NCBI RefSeq assembly: GCF_001949145.1 | Contig: NW_019091355.1 | Location: forward strand, 2,107,710-2,144,716 | DNA: 37,007 nucleotides | Direction: 5' to 3' | DNA from: Acanthaster planci | Lineage: Eukaryota; Echinodermata; Asteroidea; Valvatida; Acanthasteridae | In this document: piece by piece, positions 1-10,945 of the stretch | How positions within the stretch are numbered: position 1 is the first letter of the stretch | Layout: every line of letters starts with the position of its first letter | The notes under the pieces: model-generated | What the model was told of the DNA's origin: nothing | Database searches by the model: none | Seen by the model: only the letters and a program-made list of their open reading frames with translations | Made by a program: the position numbers and the translations under genes

Positions 1-1230
1 TCATCACTGCGGTGGTGGAGCGCTTTTGGCCCCGGTGGTAATCCGCTCGCTCTCAATGCCCCAAACCCTAGTATAGGGTTTCAAAATAAGGCTGGATTAT
101 CACCACTTTTGAGAGTGAAAAATACCGGTAATGCCCAGCAGCCTGGTCTTTTGTTCGGAGTGCAATCTTTTGTTACAGGGCCCTGTTTCCTTTGTCCGAG
201 TTCGGAGACCCCGGCCACCCATTTAAACCATACCTCTCCGATCCCAGAGCCCCCCCCGGCAGGAATTGGTTAAAACAGGTTACCACACTTTTAATTCCTT
301 CGTGCTGAGTGCTCAATCAAAGGAAATTTATTCACTACAACTGTGTACATGTATGGGCATAGACATAACTATTGGATTGATGAATTGATTGTATTAATGT
401 GAAAATCCCAGTCACATAGGTACAGTCTTCGCAGCTCACAGGACAGGTTGATCCTTAGTCATCCCTATCGTAGAACTAAGGCAACTTTGGAGACCGTGCA
501 CTGCTCCTAGGCTTTGGAACAACCTGCCCTTTCATGTAAAAAATGCTAAATCTGTCGACATATTCAAGATTGTTCTAAAAACTCATCTCTTTCATGAAGC
601 TTTTTCCAACACCTGATTTTCATCTCTGCTAGTGATGGGTATTGTTATGCGCAGTTGAGTATATTTTTATAGTATCTGCGCAATATAAAATGTTCCTCAT
701 CGTTAAAATAGCTTACCCAGCACCGTCAGTAGGTGCACTGATAATTGTAAATGGCAGTCTGTGTACCAGCTTAATGACATGAAAAGTGGAGAATTGAGGC
801 TCTTGTATGGGGAAATACATGTAGTACATGTGCAGATGTACGATACCTGTGTCCTTTTTTCCATTCAACCCAAAGGGCATTTGTTTGGATGGGAGAGTTC
901 AGTATGTTTACACTGGAAATGTAAGAGCAGTTAAACGGATCGGCAAATGGCAGGCATTTGAAAAAGACATTTAAAAGATTTTATTGAGCTTCTGTTGAGG
1001 GAGGTACATGCAACTGTTTTGTCAGATTTCTTCTTCCCACCTCTCTACGAAATAGGGATTTTAATTGTCCAAACAAGGTTAAAAAAAAGTGACATGTTCA
1101 TGTACAGGTAGGCACATGTATTTACATGCAAACCTAACGATTCTTGGTATGACCATCTTCCTTTTTGTCATGTAAACATGCGAATCCATGCGAGTCTCAC
1201 TGGTGGTTTGTTGTTGCACCTCTCCCACAG
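1..1230. other. CNOT6: CNOT6 upstream intron (partial), no exon seen
   Basis: AT-rich non-coding sequence. I looked for LRR-coding exons and saw none. The only recognisable content is the decayed LINE tail near 440-616. Short acatgtac-type strings recur at about 345 and 815-830. Confidence 0.6.
440..616 (+). mobile_element. Decayed LINE 3' end (C-terminal reverse-transcriptase tail, CR1/L2/Jockey-like)
   Basis: From 509 a frame reads RLWNNLPFHVKNAKSVDIFK, then LKTHLFHEAF, and stops at 614-616. This is the common C-terminal end of non-LTR retrotransposon polyproteins (xLWNxLPxxxxxAxSxxxFKxxLKTHLF). The upstream PYRRTKAT and GDRA blocks are recognisable but lie in other frames, so at least two frameshifts are present. 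It is a truncated, dead copy inside a CNOT6 intron. The clade is inferred from the motif only. Confidence 0.65.
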
Positions 1231-1406
1231 GGAACTTCTACTGAATAACAATTACCTGCGAAGCCTGCCCTTTGAGATGGGCCGGCTGTTCCAGCTGCAG
1301 GTCCTCGGCCTTAAGGGGAACCCCCTGAACTCTGACGTACTTGGCATTTACAACGAGCACAACGGCACCCCCAGGTTACTGTCCTACATGCTTGACAACA
1401 TCAGCC
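1231..1406 (+). CDS. CNOT6: CNOT6 exon: last leucine-rich-repeat segment
   Basis: The acceptor is tctcccacag and the donor gtaagt. The exon enters with one base completing an Arg codon and leaves with one base. It encodes ELLLNNNYLRSLPFEMGRLF, then GLKGNPL and LLSYMLDNIS, matching the LRR-to-linker junction of CNOT6. The preceding LRR exon was not found between 1 and 1230 and must lie off the window. Confidence 0.93.
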
Positions 1407-4400
1407 GTAAGTTTACTTGGCAAATTTTGTTTGTCCTCGTCTTGACTAAACAAAAATTGACTCGCTGTCAACGTTAACTTCCTTTGCGCTGGAGAGTGGG
1501 GGCTATGTGTAGTAAACCCTTGTACATGGGCATTGACCAGCACCGTACTGTTTCATAAAATTAAACAGGCAATGGGAGTCTTCTTTTGAAAGAGAGTTTA
1601 GCTTTACAGAGAGAAGTATATGTTTGTACTGAGAGTTACAAAACATTGGCAGTCAGTGAAATTCTGGGAGCATATTTTGTCATGTCAAGAGTCTTGTATA
1701 TTTTAACCCTTTTGATGAGCTTATATGCCACTGAATTCTGCAGTTGAGTTGTTCTTAAGTGGAAAAGTTGTTATTTTGTTTTCCTTATTAAAGAAAATGA
1801 AAAAGAGTTTGTTGCACTTAAATTTTTCATGTAAATTTGCAAACAGTTGATGGAACTCCAAATGTTGAGCATAATTAATTACGCTCAGTACAGCCTCTGT
1901 TCCAAGCTCAGTACATGGATTTTGCATATATCCTATATATCATATATAACAGTGTGAAAACAGGTGTCCTAGATTTGAACACATGCATGCGCTACATACA
2001 CGGTTATTGATTCTGTTAGTGTGAGGTCCCATTGCTGAGGTGAACCCATGGCGTTAATACTGCCGGAAGTGTTAAATAGAAGTGATGTACAACATGAACA
2101 GTATTGGTCTGTTGAACACATCTTGCATCACACAAATATGCTCGTGAATTTACATGTCCTGCTTGCTGTATCAGGTTTCAATTTGAAAAAGCGTCATTTT
2201 TCGGTGCGTTCGTCTTGCCTCTGACCTTCACTGCTCCGTTAATACTGGCGATTCAAAAATAGTGTGCCTCCAGGAGTTTGAAATGTGTTGACCAATCACA
2301 GGGCTTAAAATCTGTCGACGCTTTCCAAATGCACATTGGGTTGACAGATTTCGCACACTGTGATTGGTCAACGCATTGCGAACTCTTGGAGGCGCACTAT
2401 TGTGAAACGCCTGTATTAAAGGACACACATGTACATTTAAATGGGCCTTCGCCCTAACTTTCCCCAACCACACAGAATTAAACAGTAGCAAAGTGTGTAA
2501 TTCTGTGGGGATAGGTCTGGTAGGCCCATAACAGCTGGCTTTTGCATTAGGTTTGGCATACCTCAAGAAAAACAAAGTCCAACAGCCTCCGTGCACCAAG
2601 TCCCATATGGGTGTTGAACTTTGTGTGAATGGGGAAGGTTAGGGCCAGCAACCCGTGGGGGAGGGGTTAGGGTTAAGAAGTATGCAGTCATGATTAAATA
2701 GAAACAGATGACAAGTGTGGGATTGGTTGTATCCTTGGCTTCCTGGAATCCATGACATGATGAGAACATTGCTGTCACATTCCCCCTGTGTGTGTAAGGT
2801 GAAAGAATGACTTGGTAAACCCTGCATCTCATCTCTCAACATGACCTTACATTAGTCCGTTTTTTGGGATTCTATCTTTTTGTAGCCCCCAACACATTAC
2901 CCCCAACGAGACCATGGATTCACATCAACGACCCTGACAGGTCAAGGCCAGCTGGTAGGTGTTGCTTTTAGATTTTTCACTGAATTGACCCTCTCCCAGT
3001 TGAGAGTGGGAATTTACGTTTAATTCGAAAACTGTTTAGAAAACTTTCCCATTACCGTTTAAACATTTAAACATTTAACCAACACTTTACAGAGGCCACC
3101 ACTGCCTATCTCGGGGTTTTCATATAATTATATAGTTAAACAATGCACATGGACCAACCAATGTAAAAATGTAGATTGATATTGGGGCATTAGCTTTAGA
3201 ATCCCTTTTTTTGTTCTCAAAAAGTACATGGATGCCGAAAGGGGGAAAAACAGTATAACATCGTTTTTATAAAAATGGACCTCAGATTGCATCAATCAAA
3301 ACATCAAACCTCTAAAAGCGACCGTTCCATTCAAGCGTTTGGCAAAATCTGTTAACGGGTTTAAACTTTTTTCATTTTAACGTGTGAACGCCCCACCCTT
3401 ACTCCAAGTTCAAGTAAGTTTATGTGAATAGGAAATAGGCCCAGCAGTCTTTGCATGTATGTAGGTATATGAGGTCCTGAAATGCAGTTTTCAGAAAAGT
3501 TGGATGCATGATGCTGCACATTGCATATTTATTTATTTTTAAAAATGTAATTATTCAAGTCTTTCTGGTAATGAAACCAAGGGCTCTTCAAAAGTGCCGT
3601 AGGCACCGTAGCTTGAAAGCTTGAAGAAATCTGTAGAGAGGAGACACTGAGAAGAAGTTACAGTTTTAGAGGTGGGAGGAAAACCCCAGAAGAATATTCT
3701 GAGTAAAACCCAAGAAATCAGGCAGGGACTGAAAACCCAATCCACATGTGAACCGTGCCGCGAATTGAACCCTGGACCACAGAGGTGGAAGCGAGGAAAG
3801 AACCACTATGCCAACCTGACCCCCAAGATTTGAATTTTCAGGTTACCTTCTTAACCCTAACAGTCCCGAATGCTACAGAGTACTACTTAGTAGCAAAACG
3901 TAGTACTCAGCCCTGTCGCTTGTAAGAGGACGTGGCATTATTATTCTCTGAAGCCATAAAATACAATAGAGAAGACAATGTACCATACAGTGCTGTGGCA
4001 CTATGATTGCATGGTTTCATTGTTCTCTGTACGAGTAACAATGGAATAAACCTAGCCAGAAATAGTAATCTGTAGCGCTAGGTCCTTCGGGCTCAGAGTG
4101 TTACATTGTATTTTGTAGTACTGAGTACACTAAGCCAAACAACACCCGATACTGTCAGGGTTAAAAAGTAAATGAAAGGTCCTACTCATCCTGTTTGTTC
4201 TGATCAGGGGCAGTGCTTACATTAGTTTACAAATAAGGCAATGGTAAATTGAGACCGGAACCAAAGAACTCAACTTTTAGCTTTGTATGGTACGTGCCTT
4301 GTACAAAATTTGCAAACAATGAGAGAAAAGAGTTGCACAGTCCAACAAATCGCCGTCAAAACAATAACCGTTGTACACGGTAGCCCCGTGAGTGCTGGTC

Positions 4401-7400
4401 CAGTCGTAAAGATCAGTGTTCAGATTCTACTCGACCCAGTGTTGCAGTGTGAAGGTGTTGCGTTACAGTCATGTATTGTGCATGCTTCATTAAATTGGGG
4501 GGGGGAGGAGAGTTTCAAGTGTCCTTGGCATTCGGGCCAGCCACTCTGGTGAGTAAGGTCAAAGGGATCAAGTATCCGGAAAACCAAATTCAAAGCGAGG
4601 GAAAAGGGGAAAAAAGGGAAGTGCAAGTCCAGGATCCAGATGAAGTAGTTTTACATTTCATTGAACTGATTTGGTAGCGTGTTCAATGCATTGAGCTTTC
4701 TCAGTATTTTGCCTATGATATAGTTACAGGTGCTAGTACATGTATATTAATATCACTTTTTGTTCAGACAAATATGGTAAATGGCCAAAAAATGTCTGAT
4801 GTTTGCCTAAATGGTTTCACCTGGTGAAGACTGTGGTGTGCATTTGTAGATACTGAAGGAACCAAGTACGCCATTGAAATGAAACACAGATACTTGGTTA
4901 CCTTTAAAGCAACCCACCGCGAAATCTATTGGAGCATTTTGCGTGTTCTGGCTTCTGTGTAGCCACTTCTTAAATGAAACCTTTTTGAAATAATTCTCTT
5001 TCTTATCGTGACAAGTTGCTTTAATAGTTAGTTGTTAGATTGGTTTCGAGCAACAGGTGCCAATCCACACCCCCCTGTGTGGAGTTGTCATCTGGTTGTT
5101 GGACCATTTCTCTTCCCATTTTCCCCGCTCCAGCAATATTCTCGGTCATGAGCTACAATGTCCTGTGCGACAAGTACGCCACCAAGCAGCTGTACGGCTA
5201 CTGCCCGACCTGGGCCTTGAGCTGGGACTACCGGCGCAAGGGCATCATGGACGAGATCCTGCATGCCAGCGCCGACCTGATCTGCCTGCAAGAGGTGGAG
5301 ACGGACCAGTACTTCAACTTCTTCTACCCCTCCCTGCACAAGCACGGCTACGACGGCGTCTTCAGCCCCAAGTCCCGGGCCAAGACTATGTCCGAGCATG
5401 AGCGGAAGTACGTGGACGGCTGCGCCATCTTCTTCAGGACGAGCAAGTACGATGCAATTTTTCATTTGATTTCGTCCACCTGGACAATCACTGTTAGGGT
5501 ATGACCCAGTTGAAAAAAGGATGCTATACAGATGATGGCCTGTGAGTATCATATTCGGTGTCACATTTATTTCTTTGTGGACCAGGTTCGGTTTGGTAAA
5601 GGAACACCTTGTAGAGTTCAATCAGCTGGCGATGGCAAATGCCGACGGCAATGAGGACATGCTGAACAGAGTCATGACCAAGGATAACATCGGCCTGGCC
5701 GTCCTGCTGGAGACGAGAGCCGGATGCTACGATAGCTCAGGTAAGCGGAGCAGAACCGACGAGCTTCCAATGTCTTGGATTTAGCTCTCGGAAACAGCAG
5801 GCCTTCTTCCAGTATCCAGTGGTCCGTTACATCATCCAAATCCTTTCAATTTTTTGCTATCCATGACTGCCCCTTGCTCAAAAACACAACAACGGTGGAG
5901 GTCAGCAACAAATTATATCTTATTTTAGAAAGAGCACACTTCAAGGAATGCCAGGTTATTGCCTTGATATGCAAATGGCACCTCCAGTTTTATTTCCTTC
6001 AAGTCTTTGCTGATAAGATATGACATTCCCAAAGCCCTATGTGCAGAAAATACTGGCATATATCTGGCTGATTGGCTCAAAATTGCTCCCAAGGAGCATA
6101 GGTTGAGAAGCACTGGCTACTAAATGCATTATCAGAGCTTTCAACTTGAAAATCAGCATGTCACAATTATGAGAAGCATCTTGGTCTCAGACCGCTGTCA
6201 TTAAGACTGACTTTAGGCCTTGTGAAAAACAGTATCGAAATTAGAAGATTCAGGGTGATGGGATGAGGTTATAAGAGATGATGCTCATGGCTCAGCTGTT
6301 TAAATCTTCATTTCCCTCCCGCCTTTCCCTTGACCAGCACCCGCCCCCGACAACGCCCGGCAACTCATGCTGGTGGCCAACGTGCATATCCACTGGGACC
6401 CGGAGTACAGCGATGTCAAGTTGATCCAAACCATCATGTTCATGAACGAGCTCAAGAAGATCATGGACGAAGAGTCGGTCAGCTTCCGGCCCGGCGGCAC
6501 GCCCCGTTCCCAGGACACGTGCCCGATTCCGCTGGTCCTGTGTGGGGATCTCAACTCCTTGCCGGACTCAGGTACCTGGAAGTTAGTGTAGTCTGTCAAG
6601 AGGGAGTTGTGACAACTTCCAGTTTGAAGCCATTTTGGTTCCAAAATCCACATGCGCATGTATGCATTACACAATCAGTCCTCTAACTTTGATTCCAAGC
6701 AATGTTATTTACAGTCTTTTTCTCATCGATTAATTCCATGTCATGCACAACAACCTAAGGTTTTGGAAACAAAATGTCATCATTCACCACATTTTGCACA
6801 ACTTCACGTCAATGTATTTGTATGTGGCTGTGCTTCTGGCTACCGTGTGAAGAAAGGAACTAGTAGTTGCAACAAATCAGAAATTATTTTTCAGCAAATG
6901 TGTGATTAGTTAGCCTGTTCTGTTTGTTAGCAAAACTTAGCTGAGAGGGGACACATCGAGTACTACTTTGACTTCAGTTTTGCCAAGCAAATTATTTCTC
7001 TGCTTAGCAAATTTCTGAAGTGAGCACGTTTAAAGAATCAACTCCTGACCTTTCCCAGCTTCATACTTCAGCTAAGTTGCAAATCTTGCTTAGCAGGATA
7101 GTTCCGGCCACAAGTTTGGCTGGTAATCTGTTTTTGCAAATCTCGTGCTTCATATTTTCCCCCTGTGCCTCCACAGGTGTCCTGGAGTACTTGGAGAACG
7201 GCAAGGTCTCAGTCCACCATGAGGACTTCAAGGACATCCACTACAAGGTTCTGCGCAACTTCTCCAGCAGCACAGAGTCCAACGGTCACATCACCCATCC
7301 CTTCTCGCTCCGCCGGGCCTACCACAACCAGCCCATGCAGTACACCAACTACACCTACGAGTTCAAGGGTGTCATCGATTACATTTTCACCTCCAGCAAC

Positions 7401-8112
7401 TTCATGTCCACGCTGGGCGTGTTAGGGCCCGTGGAGCAGGAGTGGTTAGACCAGGTATCACGAGGCTTTTACCAACTTACCAGTTGAACCGTAACTGAAA
7501 CCAATGCTAATGCATAGGTCACGTCACCCTCCCACATCACACAGCATTATTAATTGAATCGTTACTGAAACCAGTTCTAATGCTGAATCGTGAATTTGCA
7601 TCGTGAAACTTCAGAATCCAGAGATTTCATCGAGGAACGTAGATCCCCAAGCCCTCTTTCTTCTATAAGTAAGAAAGTGCCATTGGAAGATCATGGAAGA
7701 TTCCAGAAGGTCCTAGCAAAAAATGAGCGGGGAATTTGATGGTTGTCATATTGCACTGTATACGCCTTGAATAAATGAATCCTTTAGGTCATGATTAGAA
7801 AAACATGGAATGAGAAAGTAGAGCCACCATGGTCAGTAAGCCTTGTTGAGGATTACAACTGATTTTGAAGTGAGGAAAAATAGCTTGAAATGTCGACAAC
7901 GTCATATCCAATTGTGCGACTAGTTTCCTGACCATTTTTGGTCCTTTCCTCTTCTCTTCCTCTTCCAGTCAAAGATTGTCGGCTGTCCGCACGCCAGTGT
8001 CCCTTCAGACCACTTCTCGTTGCTGACGGAGTTTGAGATGCCTTACCTCCCCCCAGGAAGCTCCGCCCCCAACACCAGCACCAGTGGCAGTTTCAGCATC
8101 GTCAGGCGGTAG
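1231..8112 (+). CDS. CNOT6: CCR4-NOT deadenylase catalytic subunit (CNOT6/CNOT6L-like), 3' part, 7 exons
   Basis: Coding exons: 1231-1406, 2886-2954, 5134-5446, 5586-5740, 6338-6571, 7177-7454, 7969-8112; phases join without a break to 455 residues plus the stop. The product is the Mg-dependent 3'-5' poly(A) exonuclease of the cytoplasmic CCR4-NOT complex. Visible first is the end of the leucine-rich repeats (RELLLNNNYLRSLPFEMG), which in the family bind the CNOT7/8 (CAF1) nuclease. A complete EEP nuclease domain follows: SYNVLCDKYAT, LQEVETDQ (metal-binding Glu), ANVHIHWDPEYSDVK, GDLNSLPDS (Asp and Asn), VIDYIF (Asp) and PSDHFSL (His). These correspond to the catalytic residues known in human CNOT6L. 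Human CNOT6 is 557 aa from memory, so about 100 N-terminal residues (start codon and first LRRs) lie upstream of the window. The C-terminus ends in a Ser/Thr-rich tail of about 20 residues. The gene is convergent with NUDT13. One EEP-type CCR4 is usual in invertebrates, so the CNOT6 versus CNOT6L distinction is not meaningful here. Confidence 0.95.
1407..2885. other. CNOT6: CNOT6 intron
   Basis: Non-coding and AT-rich. The only structured content seen is the palindromic element at 2239-2419. ORFs on the minus strand here have no family resemblance. Confidence 0.7.
2239..2419. mobile_element. Palindromic MITE (foldback), about 180 bp, TTAA at both ends
   Basis: The left arm (about 2239-2325) and right arm (about 2340-2419) are near-complete inverted complements. 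The left reads ttaatactggcg and the right end, reverse-complemented, ttaatacaggcg. Inner matches include tagtg(t/c)gcctcca and gttgaccaatcacag. The outermost TTAA could be a piggyBac-type target duplication or, with TA, a mariner-type one. There is no coding capacity. Confidence 0.8.
2886..2954 (+). CDS. CNOT6: CNOT6 exon: linker between LRR and nuclease domain
   Basis: A 69-base exon with acceptor tctttttgtag and donor gtaggt. It encodes the Pro-rich linker PPTRPWIHINDPDRSRPA, aligning with the family's PPPRSW...PDRTRPT segment. Reading phase matches both neighbours. Confidence 0.9.
3570..3820. repeat. Probable interspersed-repeat relic
   Basis: The segment resembles a dispersed animal repeat type: ggtgggaggaaaacccc, then ggcagggactgaaaaccc, then gaattgaaccctggaccac and agaaccactatgccaacctg. 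The last part looks like a tRNA-derived end on the opposite strand (gaattgaaccc, compare a reversed B-box). This is recognised by eye only, and the boundaries are approximate. Confidence 0.35.
3851..4164. mobile_element. piggyBac-like MITE with TTAA target duplication
   Basis: The sequence reads TTAA-CCCTAACAGT...ACTGTCAGGG-TTAA. The terminal inverted repeat (CCCTRACAGTnnCG) starts with CCC and is flanked on both sides by TTAA, the piggyBac hallmark. The interior also folds (agagaagacaatg...cattgttctct around 3969-4027). It is about 306 bp between the duplications, with no transposase ORF, so non-autonomous. Confidence 0.8.
5134..5446 (+). CDS. CNOT6: CNOT6 exon: start of the EEP nuclease domain
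   Basis: The acceptor is ccgctccag. It encodes FSVMSYNVLCDKYAT through DGCAIFFRTSK and contains the metal-binding Glu in LQEVETD. The donor is gtacga, weak at +4 to +6, but it is the only choice that restores the RTSK-FGLVKEH junction of the family. Reading through instead gives non-family sequence and a stop within about 60 bases. Confidence 0.93.
5586..5740 (+). CDS. CNOT6: CNOT6 exon: EEP domain, EFNQLAMAN block
   Basis: It follows acceptor gtggaccag and ends at donor gtaagc. It encodes FGLVKEHLVEFNQLAMANAD and VMTKDNIGLAVLLE, near-identical to vertebrate CNOT6. The exon then enters the short variable loop before the LVANVH strand. Confidence 0.93.
5741..6337. other. CNOT6: CNOT6 intron
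   Basis: I see no exon, RNA gene or clear repeat. The reading frames are not family-like. Confidence 0.6.
6338..6571 (+). CDS. CNOT6: CNOT6 exon: EEP domain with GDLNSLPDS catalytic motif
   Basis: The acceptor is cccttgaccag and the donor gtacct. It encodes LMLVANVHIHWDPEYSDVK and VLCGDLNSLPDS, holding the catalytic Asp/Asn pair. A species-specific polar insert (PGGTPRSQDT) lies where vertebrates have a different loop. Confidence 0.93.
6572..7176. other. CNOT6: CNOT6 intron
   Basis: AT-rich, with nothing recognisable. The frame open through the acceptor before 7177 is not conserved. Confidence 0.6.
7177..7454 (+). CDS. CNOT6: CNOT6 exon: EEP domain with YTNYTYEFKGVIDYIF
   Basis: The acceptor is tgcctccacag and the donor gtatca. 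It encodes VLEYLENGKVSVHHEDFKD, YTNYTYEFKGVIDYIF (catalytic Asp) and LGVLGPVEQEWL. It leaves in phase 0. Confidence 0.93.
7455..7968. other. CNOT6: CNOT6 intron with a short imperfect direct repeat
   Basis: Two diverged copies of about 30 bases (ttgaaccgtaactgaaacca near 7484 and ttgaatcgttactgaaacca near 7554) are in the same orientation. Nothing else was seen. Confidence 0.5.
7969..8112 (+). CDS. CNOT6: CNOT6 terminal coding exon with catalytic His
   Basis: The acceptor is a long pyrimidine run ending tcttccag. It encodes SKIVGCPHASVPSDHFSLLT with the catalytic His, then MPYLPPG and a short Ser/Thr tail before TAG. The 3' UTR begins at 8113. Confidence 0.93.
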   Translation, partial: SKIVGCPHASVPSDHFSLLTEFEMPYLPPGSSAPNTSTSGSFSIVRR

Positions 8113-8619
8113 CACAAGGGCGTCATGAGCGAGGGGCAATGTGAATATATTTTTTCCCCCGTCGCCGGCACCGTATTTTTCAGAAGGCCCCGGCGACCCT
8201 GCCTCCGTCATCAACCGTTATGACTTTTTAGGTGTAATCTGATTTGTACTTGTACAGGCATGTAAAAAAAAAAAAAAATACTAAAGGAAAAACAGAAACT
8301 TTAATGAATGAGAATATTTTAATGTTGAATTCGGGCCGGGCATTGCCAAGGTAATGCCTTCAGAGCTGTTGACTTCAAACATAACTCTCATTTTTCTCTG
8401 GTCTCTTATTCTTCATCTTGAGATACACGTAGTAGCGAACTCAGTGTCGACAATATGCTGAGTGTTGCATGGCTCAACGGGGCTCTCATGTAGCAAGACT
8501 TGGGTTCGTAAAAACCTGGAAATATCAGTCCCATTAAGCTCTGGTACCAGGCACTGATTTCACTCCGTCACTGCAAATTTCAAGCAGTAAGTCTGCAGCT
8601 GAATCTGTTGTCTAGAGCT

Positions 8620-8864
8620 AGGGCCGTTTTCCAATACTCGACTTCGTGTCCGTCTCAGGCTTCGTCCCCAAAACCAATTCCCGATTGTGGGCCTGAAGCG
8701 TTTAAATTACATTGGATTACTGTCATTCTTGGCTTTCTTGGATCTTGTTTGATGTTCTGTGGCATTATTAGACTGATTACTGCACTTACAGTTTCAAAGT
8801 CAGCTAGTAAAAAGACAAATGAAGCCTGAGACGGAGCCCAAGTTGAGTATTGGAAAACCGCCCT
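8620..8864. mobile_element. TIR element (MITE), 245 bp with 44-bp terminal inverted repeats
   Basis: The left end (8620-8663, beginning agggccgttttccaatactc) is the inverted complement of the right end (8821-8864, ending gagtattggaaaaccgccct), with only a few mismatches. The inner 157 bp are unrelated and AT-rich. Open frames on both strands start with near-identical peptides because they read the same TIR. It sits in the presumed CNOT6 3' UTR or just downstream. Confidence 0.88.
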
Positions 8865-10945
8865 GGTCTTCACTCCCATTTGAAATACACGAAGAAGCGC
8901 AGACAGTAGACCTAGCCATAGCTCTGGAAGCCCATTTCAGACATGGCCTAAAGCTACTCCACGGCAAGCTCTTGGTGCTGATTGTTCTGAGTCCCGTTAG
9001 ATGGTATCCATTCCAATTCCAACACAGACAAATTGGGGGATTCACGATGTCAGTGGCCTCTCTTTAGTCTCCTCAAGTCACGCTTTCCGATGATTTTTTT
9101 TCCCAGAGAGAAAAAGGGAACAAAAGCCGATGTTTATACAGATTCTTCCGACGCCCTCACCAAACCGTGCCCACCTCTATCCCAGCCAATTCCTGCAAAC
9201 ACCAGCCTCAAGCATATCTTTTCCTGATCGTCGTCGTGGCTTTTTCTGCGATTATATTCGTTGCTGTGCTGCTGTATTCGACATGTTGATGCCTTGAAAC
9301 TGACTTGCTCCTGTAATCAATTATCGAGCCTGGGGCCACAGTGCAAAGAGACCAAAAGATCAAGCCTGTGTGGATGGAGCTTTAGATCTCTGTTCTACAG
9401 AGCCCTGCCAAATCATCCAACACTCGGCATATTTCCTCAATAACTTTGATTCTCTCGTTTCTTCTCAATTGTTAAGGGTGTGGTGTTTTGAAATTGTTGA
9501 AACTGATAACATTTTTTTGTCTGTACATTGTGTTGTGTTTTATCTGTTTAGCATTCCGTCTAGGTACACTTATTGGTGAATCAGTACTCTCTGTAGGGGT
9601 TTTCTTGACTAGTTGTGATTATTGTTGTTTGCAATACTTGGGATTGGCATCAAGAGGGTTTCTGTTGCAAACTTTTTTTTTTCTGGGTAATGAAGGGGTT
9701 TGTTGTGTCCTTCAGTTGGTGCCATTGATGTATCCTCAAGTGTCAAGTTTTGTCAGTAATGTTCGAGTTGTGTTACGTGCATCCATTTGTTCAAATTGGT
9801 GTGTTTGTTTTGGGTTTTTTTCTTCAAATGTTGACCTGTTCCATCTCCAACCTCTGAATTGAAAATCTGGTCTCAGCTGGTTGTTCACTTCACCCACTGA
9901 AAATGTGAGGGTAGACGAGTGTCAGTCCGACCATCTTCTCCATTTTCAGGAATGCAAATGTGTCATAGAATAGTGTACAAAACACCGCTGTGAAATTAAT
10001 ACCGCTGATTTGCAAATTGATTGTTGAAACCTGAATTGTTTGGGGAGAACCTTTTAGATGGAACCTTTCAGTTCACTTGGCAGAGCAGGACAGCCATGTC
10101 CCGTAATATCAAGTTTTTAAATTATGAATATAACGTATGAATGCAATGTTTCCCACTTTTGAAGTGATTTTTTTCCAAAAGAATTTTCATCTGTTTTGTT
10201 TTTCTTCTTTACGTGGATGGTGCTCAAATTCGTTTTTTGAGCCCCGATGTTTAAAAGTGATAAATTTCTCGGCAAAGCCAAATTTTGGAAGTACAGATTT
10301 TTGTTCCTTTCAATTGATTGATTGCTTTTGTATGAAAACATATCATGTGGAATTTCTCTATTATTTTCTCGACAGAATAATTGCGCCCAGAATTTGGGGC
10401 GTCTTTATAAGAATTTCAGAGTCAGTGAGAACACCAGCTTTTATAAATGACTGTACACAGTAATTGGAGCGAAAATTATGAAAAAGTATGAATTCTTTAT
10501 GTAATTAATGATGTAGCCTAAATTGAGACTGAGCGGTTTTGTTCAGTGGTTTCTTCTTTTTTTATGTCTTGAAATTGGCTCATTACAACCCTGTTGTCTG
10601 TAGTTTTGTGTAAGGGACCAAGTGCATATGCTGCGTGTGCTAACACAAAGTGGCTAAAATAGTTTTTAATCCCTTAGTTTCTGCAGGATTCCAAGTTCGG
10701 AATTGTGTAGCTCATTGTTTTGCTGACTAACTGGTCATAGATAGTTACAAGTTACTGACGGTCAGCATTTGGCACATTTCATTTGGAGGTGGACATAACC
10801 AGAAGTATTTCTTGCCACTGAAAACAGACAAGACCCGTTACAAGTAAATATGGTAAAGTATATTTCATAATTGTGCTTGGAATTTGGCCTTTTTTTAGGT
10901 AACAGACATGAGAACTTCAAACTTGCTGAATATAGGTTTATTTGG

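Larger units (their letters stand above)
2955..5133. other. CNOT6: CNOT6 intron, longest seen in this gene
   Basis: It contains an interspersed-repeat relic (3570-3820), a piggyBac-like MITE (3851-4164) and purine-rich stretches around 4495-4620. No exon belonging to CNOT6 is needed or seen here: the linker and nuclease exons join directly in phase. Confidence 0.7.

Noticed and set aside
4283-4677. Overlapping plus-strand frames in a CNOT6 intron
   Set aside because: CNOT6 exons on either side join exactly in phase without it, and the peptides match nothing I recognise.
5088-5621. 177-codon minus-strand open frame
   Set aside because: It is antisense to the CNOT6 nuclease exons. High GC codon bias of the real exon keeps the opposite strand open, and there is no family signature.
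8264-8278. 15-A run after CNOT6, possible processed-pseudogene or retroposon tail
   Set aside because: No retroposed coding sequence precedes it other than the genuine terminal exon, which has a proper acceptor.
8608-8879. Two open frames on opposite strands with similar N-termini
   Set aside because: Both read the terminal inverted repeats of the same MITE; the resemblance is due to the repeat, not to a gene.
9488-9862. 124-codon hydrophobic plus-strand frame
   Set aside because: T-rich UTR/intergenic sequence gives Phe/Leu/Cys-rich peptides. No motif, no splice logic and no Kozak support.
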